From Agrobacterium sp. AGB01 (GTDB lineage Bacteria > Pseudomonadota > Alphaproteobacteria > Rhizobiales > Rhizobiaceae): a stretch of 64,000 bases of DNA. Numbering within the stretch: position 1 is the stretch's first letter; each line of letters begins with the position of its first letter. Location of the stretch: contig NZ_JACVAB010000002.1 of the NCBI RefSeq assembly GCF_014851585.1, positions 124,001-188,000 on the forward strand, written 5' to 3'. Positions 45,653 to 55,766 of this stretch are shown one piece after another. The position numbers and the translations under genes are program-made. The notes beneath the pieces are model-generated. The model made no database searches, was not told the origin of the DNA, and saw only the letters and a list, made by a program, of their open reading frames with translations.

Positions 45653-45679
45653 AAAGGGGGCCGCAAAGCCCCCTTTTTT
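45653..45679. terminator. Terminator downstream of the WD40 gene
   Basis: A perfect 9-bp stem (AAAGGGGGC / GCCCCCTTT) with a 6-base loop, followed on the plus strand by T residues. On the minus strand, where the WD40 transcript ends, it is followed by a short T-rich stretch, so it can work in both directions. Confidence 0.65.
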
Positions 45680-45705
45680 CGTCTGGTCTTTTAAGTCGCT
45701 GACTG

Positions 45706-46698
45706 TCAGCCGGAAATATCGATAACGCCGCAGTCTCCGGCTTCCGAAGCAAAAGCCAGCAGCTTGCCGGTGCTGCTCCATGACATCGAGGTGATGGCAC
45801 CTTTGCCGGGGCGGCGCAGCAGCGCTTCTTTGCCGTCGGCAAGTCTGACACCCAGCACCATGCCGTCGATAAAGCCAATGGCCAGTACATCTTCCGCCGG
45901 GTGGAAGCTGACGCAGGTCGCCATGATATTGGCGCGTGTGCCCAGTTCCTGCGGGGCTTTGCCCATTGGGCCATCCTTGCCAGCAAAGGGCCAGACAATG
46001 GCAGCAGGCGCACCTGAAGATGCTAGCCACTTGCCCTTGGCGGACCAGGACAGCGATTTGACCTTGGCCGGATAGCCGGTCATGCGCATGTGGCGCGCTT
46101 CCATACCACCCTTTGTTGCTTCCATCTTCCAGCCATGCAGCGCGTTTTCCTGCATGGTGGTGACGAGAAACTTGCCGTCGTGAGAGAAGGTGACGCCAGT
46201 ATGCGCACCCTTCCATTCCAGATCGACAGGCTCGCCAGCCATGCCAACCCAATGTAGGGAAACGCCATTGTAACGGGCAACGGCAATGCGCATGCCCTTG
46301 GGCGCAAAGGCCACGCCTTCGACGGTGCGGGTTTCGGTAAATTCCTTCACGCTGCCATCACCGAGGCGCACGAAGGTGGATTTTCCAACACCGTAGGCGA
46401 TGCTGTTCTGCGGACCGCCAGCGACGACTGAAATCCACTTTCGGGGCACATTGGCCAGTTCGTTGAACGAGCCGTCATGCAGCACGCGCAGAACCTTGCC
46501 ATCTTCACCGCCGGTCAACAGTGTGGCGCTGTAAGGATCGCGAATGCAAGTCAGCAGCCCCTGATGGGCCTCGGTTACTTTTTCACCGCCATCAAGCCGG
46601 TGAATTGTGCCGGCCGCTGTTGCGAAAAAAGGAATATCGCCAAGGAAATGCGTGGAAACGACATGGCCTTCCAGATCAAATGGAGCAACGGTGGGCAT
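45706..46698 (-). CDS. WD40-repeat beta-propeller protein
   Basis: A 330-residue WD40-repeat protein. At least five blades with GH/WD-like turns are visible (HQGLLTCIRDPYSATLLTGG, WKGAHTGVTFSHDGKFLVTT, KVKSLSWSAKGKWLASSGAP, CVSFHPAEDVLAIGF, ITSMSWSSTGKLLAFASEAG), with no signal peptide. The MPTVAPFDLEGHVV start is preferred over an 18-codon extension. It is on the same strand as, and downstream of, the CobW gene, separated by about 190 bases that contain a hairpin. WD40 proteins are scaffolds; a role with the CobW GTPase is inferred from conserved-looking pairing, not shown. Confidence 0.85.
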   Translation of the reverse strand: MPTVAPFDLEGHVVSTHFLGDIPFFATAAGTIHRLDGGEKVTEAHQGLLTCIRDPYSATLLTGGEDGKVLRVLHDGSFNELANVPRKWISVVAGGPQNSIAYGVGKSTFVRLGDGSVKEFTETRTVEGVAFAPKGMRIAVARYNGVSLHWVGMAGEPVDLEWKGAHTGVTFSHDGKFLVTTMQENALHGWKMEATKGGMEARHMRMTGYPAKVKSLSWSAKGKWLASSGAPAAIVWPFAGKDGPMGKAPQELGTRANIMATCVSFHPAEDVLAIGFIDGMVLGVRLADGKEALLRRPGKGAITSMSWSSTGKLLAFASEAGDCGVIDISG

Positions 46699-46769
46699 TG
46701 AATAACGGTCTTTCTGTGTTTGGTATTCTGGGTCCTGCAGGGACGTTTTCACGCTACCCCATCATGGTA

Positions 46770-46792
46770 ATGGTCGGGTTTGGCCCGACCAT
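46770..46792. repeat. Perfect inverted repeat between the CobW and WD40 genes
   Basis: ATGGTCGGG and CCCGACCAT flank a TTTGG loop, a 9-bp perfect stem. On the minus strand it is followed by no run of T, so it looks more like an RNA hairpin or partial terminator between the two genes than a complete terminator. Confidence 0.5.
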
Positions 46793-46891
46793 CGACAACA
46801 TTTCGAGACTGGAGCCCCAGGTCAAGCCCGAGGACGTCTGGAGGTTATGCTGACATGCCTGAAAAACGGGTCTTCAAGCACATGTCATGCA

Positions 46892-48004
46892 TCACGCCGT
46901 TGCTTCGCAGGCGTGGAAGCTCTTTTCCAGCTTTTCACGATCAAGATCGCGGCCGATGAAAACGAGGCGGGATTCACGCTTTTCACCGTCTTTCCATGGA
47001 CGCTGGTGATCACCTTCGATGATCATGTGAACGCCCTGAACGACGTAACGTTCGGCATCGCCCTTGAATGCGATGATGCCCTTGAGGCGCAGGATATTCG
47101 GGCCGTCCGTCTGGGTAACTTTCTGGATCCATGGGAAGAAGCGGTCGGGGTTCATTTCGCCGCCGCGCAGCGAGACAGACTTTACCGTGACATCGTGAAT
47201 GGCCGAGACATCGCCATGATGGTGATGGTGGTCATGACCGTGATCGTGGTGGTGATGATCGTGGCCATCATGGTCGTGATGATGATGTCCGTGATCATGA
47301 TGGTCATGGCCGCAATCCGGGCCGCAGACATGGTCTTCATGGCCGTGCTCAAGGAAATGCGGATCGTTTTCCAGAGCACGCTCAAGGTTGAATGCACCCT
47401 GATCAAGAACGCGGGCAAGATCAACGCCGGAGCGGGTGGTCTTGTAAACGCGCGCGGATGGGTTGATGGCATGCACGACATCTTCGATGCGGGCCAGTTC
47501 TTCCGGGCTGACGAGGTCAGTCTTGTTGATGACGACAACGTCGGCAAAGGCGATCTGGTCTTCAGCTTCGCGGCTATCTTTCAGGCGCAGAGGCAGGTGC
47601 TTGGCATCAACCAGCGCAACAACGGCGTCGAGTTCGGTCTTGGCGCGAACATCGTCGTCCATGAAGAAGGTCTGGGCAACAGGAACAGGGTCTGCGAGAC
47701 CTGTGGTTTCGACGATGATGCCATCAAAGCGGCCGGGACGGCGCATCAGGCCTTCGACAACGCGAATAAGGTCGCCACGAACGGTGCAGCAAACGCAGCC
47801 GTTGTTCATTTCGTAGATTTCTTCATCAGACTCAACGATCAGATCGTTGTCGATGCCGATTTCACCGAACTCGTTGACGATAACTGCATATTTCTTGCCG
47901 TGGTTCTCAGAGAGAATGCGGTTGAGCAGTGTCGTTTTACCAGCACCGAGATAGCCGGTCAGAACGGTCACGGGAATTGGCTTGATTGGGGCTGTTTCGG
48001 TCAT
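46892..48004 (-). CDS. CobW/COG0523-family GTPase with a histidine-rich metal-binding segment
   Basis: P-loop GTPase of 370 residues, likely a zinc (or cobalt) chaperone. Walker A is [17 protein letters not shown], the metal motif is [13 protein letters not shown] (CxCC), and the guanine motif is VVINKTDL. Residues about 225-270 form a very histidine/aspartate-rich stretch beginning [17 protein letters not shown], which can bind several metal ions. The C-terminal CobW_C domain follows ([17 protein letters not shown]). The ATG has a gagg site. Downstream of the creatininase on the same strand, upstream of the WD40 gene. No Zur-like palindrome was recognised in front. Confidence 0.9.
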   Translation of the reverse strand: MTETAPIKPIPVTVLTGYLGAGKTTLLNRILSENHGKKYAVIVNEFGEIGIDNDLIVESDEEIYEMNNGCVCCTVRGDLIRVVEGLMRRPGRFDGIIVETTGLADPVPVAQTFFMDDDVRAKTELDAVVALVDAKHLPLRLKDSREAEDQIAFADVVVINKTDLVSPEELARIEDVVHAINPSARVYKTTRSGVDLARVLDQGAFNLERALENDPHFLEHGHEDHVCGPDCGHDHHDHGHHHHDHDGHDHHHHDHGHDHHHHHGDVSAIHDVTVKSVSLRGGEMNPDRFFPWIQKVTQTDGPNILRLKGIIAFKGDAERYVVQGVHMIIEGDHQRPWKDGEKRESRLVFIGRDLDREKLEKSFHACEATA

Positions 48005-48132
48005 GGGAAACCTCGAATAAGAAAGACGCGTCGGAACGCCAAATAAAATCTGCTGTTCATATAGGCTGCGTGTGCGGGCAGTTCAAAGAGAATCTGCCTT
48101 CAGTTTTTTTGATCCATGCTGCTGGCCCGCCA

Positions 48133-48930
48133 TTATCTGTTGGCAAGCTGCGCCATATCAAAGGAATTGATGTCTTCAAGCAGTTCGACCAGTCCGGCGA
48201 TGGAGTGGTCTATCAGTGCCTCTCCTTTTTCAGCCGTGGCAGCACTGGCATTTCCCGCCACACCAAGCGGATTGAGGTCACTCATTTTCCAGCCGAAAGC
48301 ATGCGGGCCATAGGCGCGCAAATGCTTGTAATTCCTGGAGAAGTCTTGCTGCTTTGAGGAGAAGTTGCCTGCCTTGTCCATCTCCACCAGATCGGGATAC
48401 ATCGCCAGCATTACCGAGGTTTCGATATCGCCACCGTGGATGTCGAGTGCCTTTTCTTCCGGCGTAATCAGACCGGTTGGTACGCCAAAGCGAGTCCAGC
48501 TTGTGGCAACCGCTAGCATTCCGAACCTTACACGGGCTTCAGTTGCAACGATGGTCATAAGCGGCGAATTGCCGCCATGCGCATTCAGCATCACGAACTT
48601 TTTGATGCCCCTAGACGCTACTTCTTCGGCAATGCCGAGCCAGCGTTCCACGGCTTCGTCGTAACGCAGGGTTCTTGTTCCCGGCACGTCGATATGTTCG
48701 ATTGAATACCCGACCGGCTCTACTGGCAGAAAGCTGACGGGGAGGGATGGAGGAAGCGCCCGTTGCAAGCGACTGACAATTCCAGTCGCAATCAATGTGT
48801 CCGTTTCAAACGGCAGGTGCGGGCCGTGCTGCTCATGGGCGCCCAAAGGCAGCACAATAATACGCCTCGCCGGGTTATCCCCTGATGCTGTTACATTATC
48901 TTCGTAAAACTGCGTGTATGTGTTCGGCAT
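48133..48930 (-). CDS. Creatininase-family amidohydrolase
   Basis: Metal-dependent amidohydrolase of 265 residues. The metal ligands of the family are visible: LGAHEQHGPHLPFETD (E, H, D), LNAHGGNSPLM, and GGDIETSVMLAMYP with its glutamate. It has no signal peptide. The ribosome site is weak. The substrate could be creatinine, N-formyl compounds or other amides; none is implied by neighbours. It lies about 130 bases upstream of the CobW gene on the same strand and diverges from the MarR gene, whose palindrome sits in the gap. Confidence 0.88.
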   Translation of the reverse strand: MPNTYTQFYEDNVTASGDNPARRIIVLPLGAHEQHGPHLPFETDTLIATGIVSRLQRALPPSLPVSFLPVEPVGYSIEHIDVPGTRTLRYDEAVERWLGIAEEVASRGIKKFVMLNAHGGNSPLMTIVATEARVRFGMLAVATSWTRFGVPTGLITPEEKALDIHGGDIETSVMLAMYPDLVEMDKAGNFSSKQQDFSRNYKHLRAYGPHAFGWKMSDLNPLGVAGNASAATAEKGEALIDHSIAGLVELLEDINSFDMAQLANR

Positions 48931-48958
48931 CTGGCAGTGCGATCCGGCTTTCTGTATT

Positions 48959-48980
48959 GGATATCGTACAGCTTATATCC
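48959..48980. promoter_or_regulatory. Palindrome in the creatininase/MarR gap
   Basis: GGATAT-N10-ATATCC, six-base arms, lies in the 81-base divergent gap close to both starts. MarR-type proteins often bind such sites to control themselves and the divergent gene. The arms are short, so chance cannot be excluded. Confidence 0.4.
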
Positions 48981-49011
48981 GATCCGCTATCCGGTAAAAG
49001 GTTCAAAGGCG

Positions 49012-49506
49012 ATGGGCAAAAAAGACAAGAGCGAAAAGAAGGTCAAGGACGGCAAGAAAAAGGACGAGGTGCTGAACCCTGAAGTTCTGGCGCAGTCCAT
49101 TGCCCAGGCCGCCCGGTCCATGCGCACAGCGCTTAGCCACAGTCTTGCAACCAGCGGCCTTTATGCTGGCCAAGACGGTGTTGTACTGGCCCTTGCCAAT
49201 GAGGGCAGCATGACCCCCGGCCAGATTGCCCAGAAGCTGGGGGTAAAGGCACCGACGATGACCCGCACAATCGGGCGCATGGAGGCGCAGGGCTTTGTCG
49301 AGCGCAGTGAAGATGACGGTGATGGTCGCATGACCCGGGTCAAGTTGACCGATGCCGGTCTGCGCAGCGTCGATCACATCAATGCTTCGCTTTCGGTGTG
49401 CGCGGCACGCGCCATTGACGGACTTTCCAACAAGGAAGTCAAAACGGTGGTCAAGTTGCTGCGGGTGATTGATGCCAATTTGCAGGCCAATGGCAGCGCA
49501 GAATAA
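49012..49506 (+). CDS. MarR-family transcriptional regulator
   Basis: A 164-residue regulator. The winged HTH lies about residues 55-125 (LALANEGSMTPGQIAQKLGV, PTMTRTIGRMEAQGFVER, then DGRMTRVKLTDAGLR). The N-terminal 20 residues are very lysine-rich (MGKKDKSEKKVKDGKKKDE), which is unusual for MarR and may add non-specific DNA contact. The ATG giving this N-terminus is preferred; a longer open frame upstream crosses the gap palindrome. Divergent from the creatininase gene. Its ligand is unknown. Confidence 0.85.
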   Translation: MGKKDKSEKKVKDGKKKDEVLNPEVLAQSIAQAARSMRTALSHSLATSGLYAGQDGVVLALANEGSMTPGQIAQKLGVKAPTMTRTIGRMEAQGFVERSEDDGDGRMTRVKLTDAGLRSVDHINASLSVCAARAIDGLSNKEVKTVVKLLRVIDANLQANGSAE

Positions 49507-49650
49507 GCCATCCTGATTTCTCTCCATTGCGGATTTCCCGGTTTATCAGATTTTCGTGATTAAACAGATTGCGAAATCTATTTAAATTCTTTAGATAATT
49601 TTAAATGGGGAATAGCAGGGCCTGATCAAGCCCGATGTGGAGGGGAGCCT

Positions 49651-50673
49651 TTGGCTCAAAAAATTAAACTTTCGACTATTGCGGAAAGTCTCGGATTATC
49701 AACGGCAACCATTTCTTTGGCGTTGCGCGACAGCCCGCTGGTTGCTGCCGATACGCGCGAGAAAATCAAGGAACAGGCCCGCACGCTGGGTTATATTTAT
49801 AACCGCCGTGCCGCCAGTCTCAGAACCTCCAGATCCGGCATCGTCGGCGTGGTTTTCCATGATGTGATGAACCCGTTTTACGGAGAAATCCTCAAGGCCA
49901 TCGAGAGTGAACTCGACCGTAGTCGCCAGACTTTCATTCTGTCGAACCACTACGATTCCGTTGAAAAACAACGCAATTTCATCGAGACGTTGCTGCAGTT
50001 GGGCAGTGATGGCATCATTATGTCGCCTGCGATTGGCACGCCGACCGAAGACCTGAAGCTGGCAGAAGAAAACGGCATGCCGGCCATTCTGGTTGCCCGC
50101 TCGATGGACGGCGTTGATATGCCGACCTATCGCGGTGACGACAGCTATGGCATCTCGCTGGCCACCAACCATCTGATCAGTCTTGGTCATCGTACCATCG
50201 CCATGGTGGGCGGTACTGACCAGACCTCGACCGGTCGTGACCGTTATCAGGGTTACGTCAATGCGCTGCGCAAGGCGAATATAGAAGTTGATCCGAACCT
50301 GCGTATTCCTGGCCCACGCTCCAAACAGGGCGGCTTTGAGGCGGCGGTTCACTTCTTGTCTCTGCCACAAAAACCGACAGCGGCGGTGTGTTGGAACGAT
50401 CTGGTCGCCATCGGTCTGATGAACGGTATTTCACGCGCCGGTTTTGTGCCTGGTGTCGATATTTCTGTTACCGGATATGACGACCTTGAGGAAGCGGCAA
50501 TTGCAACGCCGGCTTTGACCACCGTGTCCAACGGTCAGGCCGAGGTTGGCCGGATGGCAGCGCGTGCGCTGCTTGACCGCCTTGAGGGCAGCCACGAACC
50601 GGATGGTATCCATCTGATCAAGCCGGAAATGCGTATTCGCCAATCAACTGGCCCTGTCCGCCCAAGACAGTAA
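49651..50673 (+). CDS. LacI-family transcriptional regulator
   Basis: A 340-residue LacI-type regulator. The HTH is at the N-terminus (KLSTIAESLGLSTATISLAL, then IKEQARTLGYIYNRRAASLR) and the sugar-binding domain follows (GVVFHDVMNPFYGEILKAIE). The TTG start has an adjacent ggagggga site; no ATG is near. An AT-rich palindrome ATTTAAA-N13-TTTAAAT (49580-49606) lies 45 bases upstream and could be its own operator. It is followed after about 290 bases by a 2-hydroxyacid dehydrogenase, a possible target. The ligand is unknown. Confidence 0.87.
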   Translation: MAQKIKLSTIAESLGLSTATISLALRDSPLVAADTREKIKEQARTLGYIYNRRAASLRTSRSGIVGVVFHDVMNPFYGEILKAIESELDRSRQTFILSNHYDSVEKQRNFIETLLQLGSDGIIMSPAIGTPTEDLKLAEENGMPAILVARSMDGVDMPTYRGDDSYGISLATNHLISLGHRTIAMVGGTDQTSTGRDRYQGYVNALRKANIEVDPNLRIPGPRSKQGGFEAAVHFLSLPQKPTAAVCWNDLVAIGLMNGISRAGFVPGVDISVTGYDDLEEAAIATPALTTVSNGQAEVGRMAARALLDRLEGSHEPDGIHLIKPEMRIRQSTGPVRPRQ

Positions 50674-50706
50674 CGGATATCGGCATCGTGGCCTTTCAAA
50701 GTCATA

Positions 50707-50865
50707 CTATTCTGTTTTAAAGTCTCGAATTGTATGGCGGCAGACAAGGGCATGTGGGGAGATATTTATCCCGTCATGCATTGCCTGCAACAGGCGATCA
50801 AGGGCTTCAAAGCCTTCATCGCGGGGCTGTTTGACGTATGGATAGACAAGCTGAGCTTGAAATGA
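50707..50865 (-). pseudogene. Possible gene remnant: 52-codon protein-like open frame
   Basis: A minus-strand frame with no start codon near its 5' end reads like the tail of a folded protein (AQLVYPYVKQPRDEGFEALD, then RLLQAMHDGINISPHALV). It is bounded upstream by a TAA and ends at a TAG. Only an internal ATG is present, about half way. It could be a decayed gene end or chance. I cannot name a family. Confidence 0.25.
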
Positions 50866-50959
50866 ATTTTACATTTGCACGGCTCATTTTGCCCTTCAGA
50901 CCGCAAATTTCCTCGCAGAATGGATGAATTACTGGGTCCTGACCCTATGGAGGAAGTGC

Positions 50960-51922
50960 ATGTCTGATACCAAAGCGACCGTTCTCGTTCCTGGCAAGAT
51001 CAATCCGCGTGTTACCGAACGTCTGCAGGGCAATGTTGAAATCATTACCGTTCCGGCCGGTGGCGAGCTTGTTCTGCCTGAGGGCGTAGCTGAACGCGTA
51101 CGTGGTATTGCCGTGTCCGGCGTTGTTTCTGCGGCTTGGATGAATGCCCTGCCGAAGCTTGAAATCATTGCCAATTTTGGCGTCGGTTATGATGGTGTGG
51201 ATGCCAAACATGCGGCATCGCGTGGCGTTGTCGTGACCAATACACCGGATGTTCTGAACGATGAGGTGGCTGACACCACCATTGCGCTGCTGATCAATAC
51301 GCTGCGCCGTCTGCCGCAGGCGGAGAACTATTTGCGTGAAGGACGTTGGGCCAAGGAAGGCGCGTTTGGCCTTTCGCCATTTTCGCTCAAGGGTCGTACC
51401 ATCGGTATTTTGGGCCTCGGTCGTATCGGCCTAGAGATTGCCAAGCGTCTTGAACCTTTCAAGGTCAATCTTGGCTACCACACCCGCACAAAGCGGGATG
51501 ACGTGGCCTACACCTATTATGGTTCGTTGAAGGAAATGGCTGAAAAGGTCGATACCTTGATCAGCATCGTGCCTGGAACGGCGGCGACCCACAAGATTAT
51601 CGATACGAATATCTTCAAGGCATTGGGGCCGCAGGGCGTGTTCATCAATGTCGGCCGTGGTTCAAGCGTTGACGAGGATGCTCTGATTAAAGCGCTCCAG
51701 GACAAGGTGATCGGTGCTGCCGGACTTGATGTGTTCTACAATGAGCCGCAAGTGCCGGATGCGTTTCTGAGCCTCGACAACGTTTCGATATTGCCGCATG
51801 TCGCTTCGGCGTCCGTTCCGACGCGAAATGCGATGGCAGATCTGGTGGCCGACAATCTTCTTGGCTGGTTCAAGGACAAGACAGTACTGACGCCGGTGCC
51901 AGAAACTCCTGTCAAGGGTTGA
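50960..51922 (+). CDS. D-isomer-specific 2-hydroxyacid dehydrogenase (GhrB-like)
   Basis: NAD(P)-dependent reductase of 320 residues, probably glyoxylate/hydroxypyruvate reductase. The nucleotide-binding site is TIGILGLGRIGLEIAKRLEP; catalytic residues are the arginine in INVGRGSSVDEDALIKAL, the glutamate in LDVFYNEPQVPD and the histidine in NVSILPHVASASV. The ATG after a ggagg site is used; an upstream open stretch is not family-like. A LacI regulator precedes it. Substrate preference among 2-hydroxyacids cannot be read from sequence. Confidence 0.9.
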   Translation: MSDTKATVLVPGKINPRVTERLQGNVEIITVPAGGELVLPEGVAERVRGIAVSGVVSAAWMNALPKLEIIANFGVGYDGVDAKHAASRGVVVTNTPDVLNDEVADTTIALLINTLRRLPQAENYLREGRWAKEGAFGLSPFSLKGRTIGILGLGRIGLEIAKRLEPFKVNLGYHTRTKRDDVAYTYYGSLKEMAEKVDTLISIVPGTAATHKIIDTNIFKALGPQGVFINVGRGSSVDEDALIKALQDKVIGAAGLDVFYNEPQVPDAFLSLDNVSILPHVASASVPTRNAMADLVADNLLGWFKDKTVLTPVPETPVKG

Positions 51923-51984
51923 TGGGCGCAACAGCATGCTGAAATCTGATCTCTCCCTCTGCGGGAGAGATTAATGCGCCGGTA

Positions 51985-52740
51985 TCAGGCCTTGCTGGCC
52001 TGATATTCCCTGATAGACTTACCGAAAGCTTCAAAAAGGGCACGAGACGGTGCATCCGTCTCAGCCCAATATTCCGGGTGCCATTGCACACCGACGGCAA
52101 ATCCCTTTGCATCGATAACCGACACGGCTTCAATCGTGCCATCCTGTGCAGTCGCCTCCACCTGCAGACGCGGCGCTGTTTCGGCAATCGCCTGACGATG
52201 CAGAGAGTTGATCTGGATTTCGCCTGCGAGACCCAGATGCTGGGCGATGCAGGAACCTCCGCGGATGATCACTGGCTGGCGAATGGCATAAGCCTCGTGC
52301 CGATCAACATCGGTGGGTTTGCGATGATCCCACACTCCCGGCTGCTCCTGAATTTCACTGGCCAGCGTGCCGCCCAGTGCCACGTTCAGTTCCTGAATGC
52401 CACGGCAGATGGCAAACATTGGAATGCCGCGTTCCAGTGCACGACGGATCAATGGCAGGGTGGTCGCATCACGCGCGGGATCGAAAGGTCCGTCGCTCTC
52501 CTTGGCTTCCATACCGTAGAGTGAGGGATGCACATTGGTGGCGGAGCCGGACACCAAGACGCCATCGACCCGGTCGAGGATTTCATCGATGTCATTACCT
52601 TCGACAAGTGCCGGGATAATGAAGGCCATGACGTCAGCGGCCTTGAGCGCTGCATTGATATATTGTGTCTGTGCCGCATGCCATGTTGTGCCGTCGAACT
52701 CCCTGATATCGGCTGGGATGGCAATGACTGGTCTTGGCAT
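51985..52740 (-). CDS. Class I glutamine-amidotransferase-like hydrolase (PuuD-like, peptidase C26)
   Basis: A 251-residue hydrolase of the gamma-glutamyl-GABA hydrolase family. The nucleophile cysteine lies in MFAICRGIQELNVALGGTL, the histidine and glutamate in VGVQWHPEYWAE, and the N-terminal RPVIAIPADIREF is typical. The ATG preceded by ggagacatc is used. In E. coli PuuD serves putrescine breakdown; no other puu genes are adjacent here, so a different gamma-glutamyl substrate is possible. A palindrome lies just upstream. Confidence 0.87.
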   Translation of the reverse strand: MPRPVIAIPADIREFDGTTWHAAQTQYINAALKAADVMAFIIPALVEGNDIDEILDRVDGVLVSGSATNVHPSLYGMEAKESDGPFDPARDATTLPLIRRALERGIPMFAICRGIQELNVALGGTLASEIQEQPGVWDHRKPTDVDRHEAYAIRQPVIIRGGSCIAQHLGLAGEIQINSLHRQAIAETAPRLQVEATAQDGTIEAVSVIDAKGFAVGVQWHPEYWAETDAPSRALFEAFGKSIREYQASKA

Positions 52741-52756
52741 GATGTCTCCGGCTGAA

Positions 52757-52771
52757 CTTGAAATTTTCAAG
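52757..52771. promoter_or_regulatory. Palindrome upstream of the PuuD-like gene
   Basis: CTTGAAA-T-TTTCAAG, a perfect 15-base palindrome, lies 17 bases before the gene start, in a position suited to repressor binding. No regulator can be assigned. Confidence 0.4.
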
Positions 52772-54152
<1,381 letters not shown>

Positions 54153-54192
54153 GATCGTCGCAGACTATTCTTGAGCGTAGCCAGTTCTAAGT

Positions 54193-54227
54193 AAAAACCC
54201 CGCCAGAGCGATCTGGCGGGGTTTTTG
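54193..54227. terminator. Bidirectional terminator between the TRAP binding protein and permease genes
   Basis: A perfect 15-bp stem (AAAAACCCCGCCAGA / TCTGGCGGGGTTTTT) with a GCGA loop, with A on one side and T on the other. The strongest terminator in the window; it serves both converging transcripts. Confidence 0.92.
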
Positions 54228-54231
54228 ATAG

Positions 54232-55740
54232 TTATTGGATCTTTGGTGGTTCGCTAAGATTTGGCATGCCGGGCAGTCCGCCACCCTGGCCACCACCCGG
54301 TTGAGCTGGCGCACCATCCATTGGCGGCAAGCCGAAGTTTGGCATGGTGTTGCCCCCCTGATTGCCGAAGGCGGGCACCTCGATCTTGATCGAATTCAGG
54401 TCGACTTCAGGTGCTTTGTCCAGCCAATAGGTCACGGATTCGGGCCAGAAGATCACGATGGCGACGAGGATCAACTGCATGCCGAGCCATGGTATCGCCC
54501 CCATGTAAATATCTGACGTCTTGACCGATCTCGGTGCGATACTGCGAAGGTAAAACAACGCAAACCCGAAGGGCGGGTGCATGAAGCTGGTCTGCATGTT
54601 GATGCAGATCAGGACGCCGAACCAGATCAGGTCGATACCGAGCGACTGTGCAACCGGTGCCAGCATCGGGATAACGATGAAGGCGATCTCGAAGAAATCG
54701 AGAAAGAAGGCGAGGAAGAAGATGAAGATGTTGACGAAGATCAGGAAGCCGATCGGGCCGCCTGGAATGCCTGACAACAGGTGTTCTATCCACAACGAAC
54801 CATCCATGCCCTGAAACACCAGGCTGAAGCAGGTCGCGCCCACCAGAATGAACACCACCATCGATGTGATGTGCATGGTGGAGTGCATGCCCTGCTTGAC
54901 GAGATCCCAGGTCAGGCGGCGATGGCCTGCAGCCAGTGCCAGTGCACCGACAACACCCAGCGCACCGGCTTCTGTCGGTGTGGCAAGGCCGAGGAACAGC
55001 GTTCCCAGAACCAGGAAGATCAGCACGATGGACGGGATCATACCGCCGAGCACCTTGAGGACGAGGGCGCGGTTCAACTCGCCACGCGCTTCCGGCGGCA
55101 GGGCTGGCACATCCTTCGGGCGAACGAGCGACAGGATGAAGATGAACAGCAGGAAGATACCGACCTGAAGGAAGGATGGTCCGATAGCACCCAGATACAT
55201 GTCGCCAACCGACTTGCCGAGCTGATCAGCCAGAACGATCAGCACGAGCGATGGCGGGATAACCTGGGTGATGGTGCCGGAGGCGGCAATAACACCCGTC
55301 GCAAGGCGTGGGCTGTAACCGTATTTCAGCATGATCGGCAGTGAAATAACGCCCATGGTGATAACCGACGCAGCAACCGTACCGGTGATGGCGCCGAGAA
55401 TGGCACCGACGACGATAACCGCGTAGGCTAGACCGCCGGGAACGGCGCCGAACAGTTTACCGGTGCCTTCCAGCAAATCCTCCGCCAGACCGCATCGTTC
55501 GAGAATTGCCCCCATGAAGGTGAAGAACGGAATAGCCAGCAGTAGATCGTTCGAGACGATGCCGAAGATACGCAGCGGCAGAGCCTGCAGAAACGCTGGC
55601 GAAAAATGCTCGGTAAAAATACCGATGACGCCAAACATCAGACCGACGGTTGCGAGCGAAAAGGCCACAGGAAAACCGTACAGCATGAAAATGACCATGC
55701 TGACGAACATGAGTGGCGGCAGAATACCGTATTCGAACAT
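54232..55740 (-). CDS. TRAP-transporter large permease subunit (DctM)
   Basis: Main membrane channel of the TRAP importer, 502 residues with about 12 helices. Family motifs include IPFFTFMGAILERCGLAEDL and ASGTITQVIPPSLVLIVLAD and HPPFGFALFYLRSIAPRSVK. The last 60 residues are a soluble, Gly/Pro/Gln-rich tail (NFGLPPMDGAPAQPGGGQGG), unlike standard DctM. The gap to the small subunit is 26 bases, so it is the second gene of a two-gene operon. Convergent with the binding-protein gene. Confidence 0.92.
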   Translation of the reverse strand: MFEYGILPPLMFVSMVIFMLYGFPVAFSLATVGLMFGVIGIFTEHFSPAFLQALPLRIFGIVSNDLLLAIPFFTFMGAILERCGLAEDLLEGTGKLFGAVPGGLAYAVIVVGAILGAITGTVAASVITMGVISLPIMLKYGYSPRLATGVIAASGTITQVIPPSLVLIVLADQLGKSVGDMYLGAIGPSFLQVGIFLLFIFILSLVRPKDVPALPPEARGELNRALVLKVLGGMIPSIVLIFLVLGTLFLGLATPTEAGALGVVGALALAAGHRRLTWDLVKQGMHSTMHITSMVVFILVGATCFSLVFQGMDGSLWIEHLLSGIPGGPIGFLIFVNIFIFFLAFFLDFFEIAFIVIPMLAPVAQSLGIDLIWFGVLICINMQTSFMHPPFGFALFYLRSIAPRSVKTSDIYMGAIPWLGMQLILVAIVIFWPESVTYWLDKAPEVDLNSIKIEVPAFGNQGGNTMPNFGLPPMDGAPAQPGGGQGGGLPGMPNLSEPPKIQ

Positions 55741-55766
55741 GTTTTAAGTCCCCGTTCCCGACGCCG

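Noticed and set aside
46847-48046. 399-codon frame on the plus strand with long Met/Val runs
   Set aside because: It is the reverse of the CobW gene; the Met/Val-rich run is simply the complement of the histidine codons.
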